From a virus: 64,000 nucleotides of DNA. The notes below the pieces were generated by a model. The model made no database searches and was not told the origin of the DNA. It worked only from the letters and a program-made list of their open reading frames with translations. Location of the stretch: IMG/VR virus record IMGVR_UViG_3300021403_000004, positions 1 to 64,000 of that record, one strand, 5' to 3'. The translations under genes were made by a program, and so were the position numbers. This document shows, one piece after another, positions 59,419 through 64,000 of this stretch (within the stretch, counting starts at the first letter, position 1; each line of letters starts with the position of its first letter).

Positions 59419-59742
59419 CTAGACCTCCGTTGCGAGCACGGCCCGTGCGAGGCCTGCGTTGACGAGCACGTCATCGTGGTCGTTGAAGAGGGTGCGGACG
59501 GACATGTACGCCTTGCCGTCCTCGCCCATGGCCTGCAGGTCCGCGCCCAGGTAGTCCTGGCGCTCTTCAGCCACGACGGAGCACCGCGTCCCTGTCCGTA
59601 CCAGGGGCGCGGTGAGCATGTGCAGGCGCGGGCACGTGTGAAAGCGGGACGACCCCGGGGGCAGTGCGGGAGTCCGGTCTGTAGTATTACAATTGGGGCA
59701 GTGCCAGTCTTCGTACGGGACCTTCAGGAGCGGGACGTCCAC
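59419..59742 (-). CDS. 107-residue zinc-ribbon phage protein
   Basis: HCPNCNTTDRTPALPPGSSR then FHTCPRLHMLTAPLVRTGTR: a zinc ribbon followed by AEERQDYLGADLQAMGEDGK. Typical of structural regions of actinophages; role unknown. 59743-59852 contains an inverted repeat CGTTAC/GTAACG. Confidence 0.6.
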   Translation of the reverse strand: MDVPLLKVPYEDWHCPNCNTTDRTPALPPGSSRFHTCPRLHMLTAPLVRTGTRCSVVAEERQDYLGADLQAMGEDGKAYMSVRTLFNDHDDVLVNAGLARAVLATEV

Positions 59743-59852
59743 CCGGAGGGCCTCCAGCCACTCAGGTGATTGCTTCCTGGCTCCCTGACCTGGGCCGCAG
59801 CGTTACCGACAGTGTAACGTAGCGCGTCCCGTGCTGGGCGGTCCTGCGGCGC

Positions 59853-60470
59853 TTACTTCTTGAGCGCCAGCATGATGCCCAGGACCACCGACACCAGCAC
59901 GCTGATCACCATGATGACGGGGACGATCACCTGGTTCAGGTCGGTGCGCCCGGCCCGTCCCTCAGCCCGCTGCGCCAGCTCGCCTGCCGTCGTGCCGGAC
60001 GCGGTGTCCAGCCGGGACGTGAGCCGCAGCTCCAGCTTGCCGATCAGCTCGCTGAGGGCAGCCAGCCTGTCCTCCAGCGCCTGGCGCGCCCCGGCGTACT
60101 CCTGCCGGGGCACGAAGTGCGCAGCCTGGTCAGACAGCGTCTTGCGGAACTCATTGACGGACTGGAACCGGGCTTCATTAGAGGTGGCCGCCACGCCCAC
60201 GGCCTTTTCTGCGCTGCCCAGTGCCGTGGCAGTTGCCTTCTCCGCGGCGGCGAACGCCGCGTCCAGGGCCTTGACCTGGGTGGCGTAACGCTCGTCCAGC
60301 AGCGTGCTCAGGCTGGCGATCTTGATGTCCGTCAGCTCGCGAAGCGCCGCCAGCTCCCGGCGGTACTGCACCGTGACCTGCTCAATGGCCGCATTGGTGA
60401 GCAGCGTCGGGTCCGGGCGCGGCACCAGGTCCTGCTGCTGCCAGCCCGGCGGCACGGAAGTGCCCTCCAT
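59853..60470 (-). CDS. C-terminally anchored coiled-coil protein
   Basis: 205 residues. Pro-rich start, long coiled coil (about 30-150: LAALRELTDIKIASLSTLLD), then one membrane span at the end (VIMVISVLVSVVLGIMLALK). A recurrent actinophage type; function unknown. Confidence 0.65.
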   Translation of the reverse strand: MEGTSVPPGWQQQDLVPRPDPTLLTNAAIEQVTVQYRRELAALRELTDIKIASLSTLLDERYATQVKALDAAFAAAEKATATALGSAEKAVGVAATSNEARFQSVNEFRKTLSDQAAHFVPRQEYAGARQALEDRLAALSELIGKLELRLTSRLDTASGTTAGELAQRAEGRAGRTDLNQVIVPVIMVISVLVSVVLGIMLALKK

Positions 60471-60498
60471 CCCTGGATCATACGGCTCACCTGCTGCC

Positions 60499-60780
60499 TC
60501 AGCCCTGCACCGGCGGCTTCCCCAGGCTCATGACATCGTGCGGGGACGCCACGACCAGGGCGCCGCCCAGCTGGTCGGCCAGCCCTGACAGCGCCCGGGA
60601 CCAGGCGCGCAGGTCCGTGGCGCTCACGAGCATCGTCAGCGTGGCCGACGACGTCCGGAAGGTCAGCACGCCCAGCATCCCGCCCGGGGCGTCCATCGTC
60701 CCCGCGTCCATCCGGGCCGGCCCCATGGCCAGCAGGGGATTGCCCGGGTCCACGAGGAACGGCTGCCCTGGCGCGGTCAC
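60499..60780 (-). CDS. 93-residue hypothetical protein
   Basis: GTG start. LGVLTFRTSSATLTMLVSAT and LGGALVVASPHDVM suggest a small beta/alpha domain. Overlaps the next gene by four bases. Confidence 0.5.
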   Translation of the reverse strand: MTAPGQPFLVDPGNPLLAMGPARMDAGTMDAPGGMLGVLTFRTSSATLTMLVSATDLRAWSRALSGLADQLGGALVVASPHDVMSLGKPPVQG

Positions 60781-61313
60781 GGGTGGCTGCCGGCCAGCGG
60801 GAACGAGGCGGAGTCGCCCGTGGCGTAATCCGTCAGCACCAGGGCCGGGCCGTCAGCTGACAGGGCGCCGGCATCGCCGATGCTCATCACGCACTGGTCA
60901 ATGCGCAGGCCGCCCAGCGCGCCGGCATCGCGTGCCGGGAAGACCCGGCCGGACACGTCCACGCACGCGATGGTCACCGGGACGGTGCGCACCGGCCCCG
61001 GGACCGCCACGGTCCGGGTCACCGTCCGGGTGCGCACCGGGCCTGGGACGGCAACCTTCTTCACGACCACCGGTCCCGGCACCCGCACCTGCACGGTCCT
61101 GGACACGGTGTGTTCCGGGACGGGCATGCCCGCCATCGCCCACGATGCGCCGGCGAGCACCGTGACCACCACGGCAGCCAGCAGGAAGACCAGCCGCGCG
61201 CCTGCCTGGCGGCGGAACGGGGCCAGCGGCGCGTCCTGCGGCGGGATGACCGGAATCGGGCACGTGTCATCATCGGCATGCGAAACGGGCAGCGGCGCGG
61301 GTGACTGGGTCAC
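60777..61313 (-). CDS. single-pass membrane protein with Val/Pro repeats
   Basis: 178 residues. One membrane span (LVFLLAAVVVTVLAGASWAM), then an outside region with repeated VPGPVRTRTVTRTVAVPGPV, then a small Cys-containing domain. The GTG at 61313 was chosen because the longer frame overlaps 61330. Confidence 0.55.
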   Translation of the reverse strand: MTQSPAPLPVSHADDDTCPIPVIPPQDAPLAPFRRQAGARLVFLLAAVVVTVLAGASWAMAGMPVPEHTVSRTVQVRVPGPVVVKKVAVPGPVRTRTVTRTVAVPGPVRTVPVTIACVDVSGRVFPARDAGALGGLRIDQCVMSIGDAGALSADGPALVLTDYATGDSASFPLAGSHP

Positions 61314-61329
61314 GAGCTCGGCAATCCTC

Positions 61330-61518
61330 TTAACGCTGGCTGGCGGTCCGGCCGAACAGCATGTCCAGCACGGCATCGGGGCTGACCTTGCGCGCGAGCA
61401 GGGCTGACAGGGCAGCCGCTTCCTTGCCCTCGTAGAAGTCCAGGAGCTGCCCGTCATCAGAAAAGGCCACGTACCGGGACGACTCCTGCGGGCCGTCCAC
61501 GTCCTTGACGATCACCAT
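61330..61518 (-). CDS. 62-residue hypothetical protein
   Basis: MVIVKDVDGPQESSRYVAFS then FYEGKEAAALSALLARKVS; short alpha/beta protein after GAGG. No family recognised. Confidence 0.55.
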   Translation of the reverse strand: MVIVKDVDGPQESSRYVAFSDDGQLLDFYEGKEAAALSALLARKVSPDAVLDMLFGRTASQR

Positions 61519-61528
61519 CGCGATTACC

Positions 61529-62083
61529 TCACGCGGGGCGCTGCTTGATCCACCGCCGGACTTCCCCGTCGTCCAGCACGGGCCACCAGTGCTCAGGCGG
61601 CGGCGCTTCCAGGTTAGCGCAGATGACCACGCCGCCTGGGCGCACGTCCTGCCAGACTTTCGCCTCCAGCTCGCGCTGCAGCGCCCTGTCGCGCAGCGGG
61701 CGGTTGAACCACAGGAGGTCGAACTTGCCGTAGCCCCCGTAATCCAGGGCGTCAGCGACCTCTGCCGACAAGCCGAGCTTCCAGGCCTCGTTCACGTACT
61801 CCGGGACCCGGTCAATGCCGTGCACGTCCAGGCCGAAGACCTCCTGGGCAATGAGCATCCGGGTTCCCACGCCGCTGCCGACTTCAAGGAACGACGTCCC
61901 GGAAGACTCCGGCAGCGCCTCTGCCACCAAGGCGATGAAGTCCCAGAGCGGGAACGGCATCCAGGGCGTGCTGCGCACGTCATCATGCCCGGCGCTGCCT
62001 GCCAGCCACTGCCGGTCCAGCAGCTCCGCCTGCCGCAGCGCCACCCTGATCGCCTCGGGCCTGCTGCCCCCGGGGATGCTCAC
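61529..62083 (-). CDS. class I SAM-dependent methyltransferase
   Basis: 184 residues. Motif I FLEVGSGVGTRMLIAQEV, motif II VHGIDRVPEYV, then FDLLWFNRPLRD. GTG overlaps the previous stop. Substrate unknown; its place beside a glycosyltransferase suggests modification of a sugar or surface component. Confidence 0.75.
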   Translation of the reverse strand: MSIPGGSRPEAIRVALRQAELLDRQWLAGSAGHDDVRSTPWMPFPLWDFIALVAEALPESSGTSFLEVGSGVGTRMLIAQEVFGLDVHGIDRVPEYVNEAWKLGLSAEVADALDYGGYGKFDLLWFNRPLRDRALQRELEAKVWQDVRPGGVVICANLEAPPPEHWWPVLDDGEVRRWIKQRPA

Positions 62084-62403
62084 GACTGGGCCCCGTCACG
62101 CGGGCCGGGCACGTCATCGCGCAGGCAAGGCTGGACATCGTCACGCGGGCCGGGCGCGCCCGTTGCCGGGGCCAGCCCTGCCTGCGCGATGACGTGACCG
62201 CCAGGCAGCGGCTCGCTGTCCGGCTCAGGATAGGCGTCCGCAGGCAACGGCGGCAGCGGCTCGCCCGCCACGGCCTTCGCCCAGTCGATCCGGTCCCCGC
62301 CGCGGGTTTCCTGCTGCGGCACCTGCTCGCCCATGCCGGCTCCGTCCTGTCCTGGCTGGCTGGCCAGCCTGTCACTCCCGTGCACATCAGTCTTGGCTGG
62401 CAT
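62080..62403 (-). CDS. hydrophilic, Pro/Asp-rich protein
   Basis: 107 residues, mostly disordered (GEQVPQQETRGGDRIDWAKA), with repeated RDDV and PRD units near the end. Overlaps the methyltransferase start. Unknown. Confidence 0.4.
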   Translation of the reverse strand: MPAKTDVHGSDRLASQPGQDGAGMGEQVPQQETRGGDRIDWAKAVAGEPLPPLPADAYPEPDSEPLPGGHVIAQAGLAPATGAPGPRDDVQPCLRDDVPGPRDGAQS

Positions 62404-62492
62404 CGTCCGTGCACGGCTGCGCCCCCGGCCCTGAGTGAGCGGCTCGCGGTCCCCGTCATGATACCGCACGGATACCGCATGAGACCGCCAGG

Positions 62493-63545
62493 CTACCGGA
62501 ACAAGGACTCATACGCCTGCGCCCACAGGTGCCAGTTCCTCGCGATGGTGCGCTCGCACGCCGCCTCCCGGGCTGCCTTGCCCATGGACGCCCGCAGTCC
62601 CGCGTCATTGGCCAGCACGGACATGTACTTCAGCCACTCGTGGTCGTGCCTGACCAGGAAACCGTTCTCGCCGTGCCGGATGAAGTTGCGGTACACCGCG
62701 CAGTCGGTGGCGATGGACGGGATGCCGCGGGCTGCCCACTCCAGGACCTTGACGTCCGACTTGGCGAGGTCGAAGTCCGTGCCCGTCAGCGGGGCCAGCC
62801 CGATGTCGAAGTCCGCCGTGGCATAGTACTCCCGTGGCTGCTCGTACACCGGCACCCACGGGACGTGCAGGACCCTGTCGCTCAGCAGGTACGGCTTGCG
62901 GGCCTTTCCCGACGGGTTCAGGAACGACTCGCTGAAGTCCGTGCCCCCCAGCTGGAAGTCCCAGCCAGGGAAGCGCCGCAGGAACCGCCGCACGGGGTCC
63001 ACGATGAGGCCCACGTCGCTGCCGTGGCTCGCGCCGCCTGCCCAGCCCACGGCAGGCCGCTCCCGGGAGGCCCGGGGCATGTCCAGCACCCAGCCGGGGA
63101 TGCAGTTGGGCAGCACGGCCACGCCCGGGTTGCCCGTCTCCTCGCGCATCACCGCGGCCAGGTGACTGGTCGTCACGGTGATCAGGTCGGCCACCTGCGC
63201 CTGGTGCGTGACAGCCTCGCGGATCTCCGGCCTGCTAAAGACATGGTAGGCCTGCCAGTTCACCGGCGTCACCCGGAACACGTCGTCATCGATCTCGTAC
63301 ACCAGGCGGCTGCCCGGGACGCGCGCCTGCCGCCAGACGCGCATGCCGCCGTAATGGTTGAAGCGCTGGCCGATGATGATGTCGTGGCCTTGCATGTCCC
63401 GCAGCGTGATGGGCCTGTTGCCCTCCTCGTTCCCCCCACTGCGGAACGTGACCTCATGCCCGTGCCTGGCCAGCTCCTCCAGGGGGACCGTCATGCGGTA
63501 CCAGCAGCACCCGGAACCGCCGTCGTGGCCGGCGAAGATCTTCAC
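62493..63545 (-). CDS. GT4-like glycosyltransferase
   Basis: 350 residues, GTG start. MKIFAGHDGGSGCCWYRMTV, AVGWAGGASHGSDVGLI, and the C-terminal ATADFDIGLAPLTGTDFDLA then SDVKVLEWAARGIPSIATDC are typical of GT-B family 4 enzymes. Likely glycosylates phage or host polymers. Confidence 0.8.
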   Translation of the reverse strand: MKIFAGHDGGSGCCWYRMTVPLEELARHGHEVTFRSGGNEEGNRPITLRDMQGHDIIIGQRFNHYGGMRVWRQARVPGSRLVYEIDDDVFRVTPVNWQAYHVFSRPEIREAVTHQAQVADLITVTTSHLAAVMREETGNPGVAVLPNCIPGWVLDMPRASRERPAVGWAGGASHGSDVGLIVDPVRRFLRRFPGWDFQLGGTDFSESFLNPSGKARKPYLLSDRVLHVPWVPVYEQPREYYATADFDIGLAPLTGTDFDLAKSDVKVLEWAARGIPSIATDCAVYRNFIRHGENGFLVRHDHEWLKYMSVLANDAGLRASMGKAAREAACERTIARNWHLWAQAYESLFR

Positions 63546-63686
63546 GGGTGCACGGTCACCGACTCCATCAGCCGATCCTTTCAGCCTGAACGTTTCCGTG
63601 TTTTAACCGGAAGAGTACAGTTAAGGGTAGCGGGCCTAGTGCGGCTGCCCGCTGGGAGACAACACCTCCGAGCCGCAAAGGAGCTG

Positions 63687-63857
63687 ATGGCAATGCTCGC
63701 CATCGCCGCGCTCGTGTTCTTCATCATCACCGCCGTCGTCGCGTGGGTAGACAAGACCATTTCGGTCCCGCACTTGATCGCCTTGACGGCCGTCGGCCTG
63801 GCCTTCCTCGCTGGTCACTTTATCTGGGGCTGGTGGGGCACCCGTACTGCTCCCTGA
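63687..63857 (+). CDS. 56-residue membrane protein
   Basis: Two membrane spans (MLAIAALVFFIITAVVAWVD, LIALTAVGLAFLAGHFIWGW) after AAAGGAG. No family recognised; resembles tiny phage membrane proteins. Confidence 0.6.
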   Translation: MAMLAIAALVFFIITAVVAWVDKTISVPHLIALTAVGLAFLAGHFIWGWWGTRTAP

Positions 63858-64000
63858 CAGGGACCGCGGGCGTCCTGCAGCCTGGTCACCACGCGCACCC
63901 TGTAACCCGCGTCCGGGCAAGACCGTGCCCGCCTCGTCCCAGGGCGCCTCTTTCTTCGGCGTCCAGCAGGAGATCCCCGGCTCGGCATGCGCGTGGTAGT
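63858..64000 (-). other. possible end of a minus-strand gene running off the window
   Basis: Minus frames read YHAHAEPGISCWTPKKEAPW and, in another frame, GYRVRVVTRLQ; both look protein-like but are not joined. Too short to call. No other feature seen. Confidence 0.25.

Overview
The window looks like a large stretch of a tailed actinobacteriophage (siphovirus) genome or a prophage of an actinomycete. The evidence is high GC, heavy GTG/TTG start use, a tail module with a tape-measure protein of 1985 codons, a cysteine-peptidase/holin lysis group, and families typical of Actinomycetota and their phages (DUF397, DUF932, DUF1003, YunG-like, HIT). No terminase, portal or major capsid gene is visible, so those lie outside the window. 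All functional names come from sequence reading alone.

Layout. 0-12.6 kb: mostly plus-strand small regulatory and accessory genes: paired HTH proteins, a ParB-like protein, and an XRE/DUF397 pair. A minus-strand patch here holds a RecB/Cas4-like nuclease split by an intein and a second DUF397 gene. 12.7-17.4 kb (minus): secreted protein, NlpC/P60, lysozyme-like, membrane HTH, HIT, permuted papain-like enzyme, and a probable holin. 17.8-33.8 kb (minus): tail genes in the order tail tube, tail assembly chaperone with a -1 frameshift, tape measure (with a second intein), distal tail, glycine-rich fibre, baseplate. These are peppered with HNH genes. 33.9-43 kb (plus): HNH genes, DUF932 and conserved phage early-type proteins, separated by long non-coding repeat arrays and an RNA island. 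43.1-63.5 kb (minus): papain-like proteins, a degenerate tRNA, glycosyltransferases, tail-terminator and connector proteins, a GH140-like glycosidase with a long 20-residue repeat tail, and a methyltransferase.

Four genome-wide signals are not explained by the genes. (1) Non-coding arrays of AGCC boxes with a strict 10-nt spacer and 32-nt period fill most gaps in 37-51 kb and recur elsewhere. (2) A 30-bp element is found in five perfect and three variant copies. It supplies the start codon of one gene and the C-terminus of another, lies in frame inside a third, and twice brackets a segment as direct repeats. (3) An RNA island at 39.6-40.6 kb contains three tRNA-shaped structured repeats with covarying helices and two copies of a second structured element. 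(4) A start-associated motif (TATACTRTAAGAGAC-like) lies just upstream of many starts, sometimes abutting the ATG, suggesting leaderless transcripts. Two inteins sit exactly in the active-site or metal-binding motifs of their hosts.

Several genes show apparent frameshifts (glycosyltransferase at 46.0 kb, fibre protein at 19.8 kb). These may be sequencing errors, decay or recoding.
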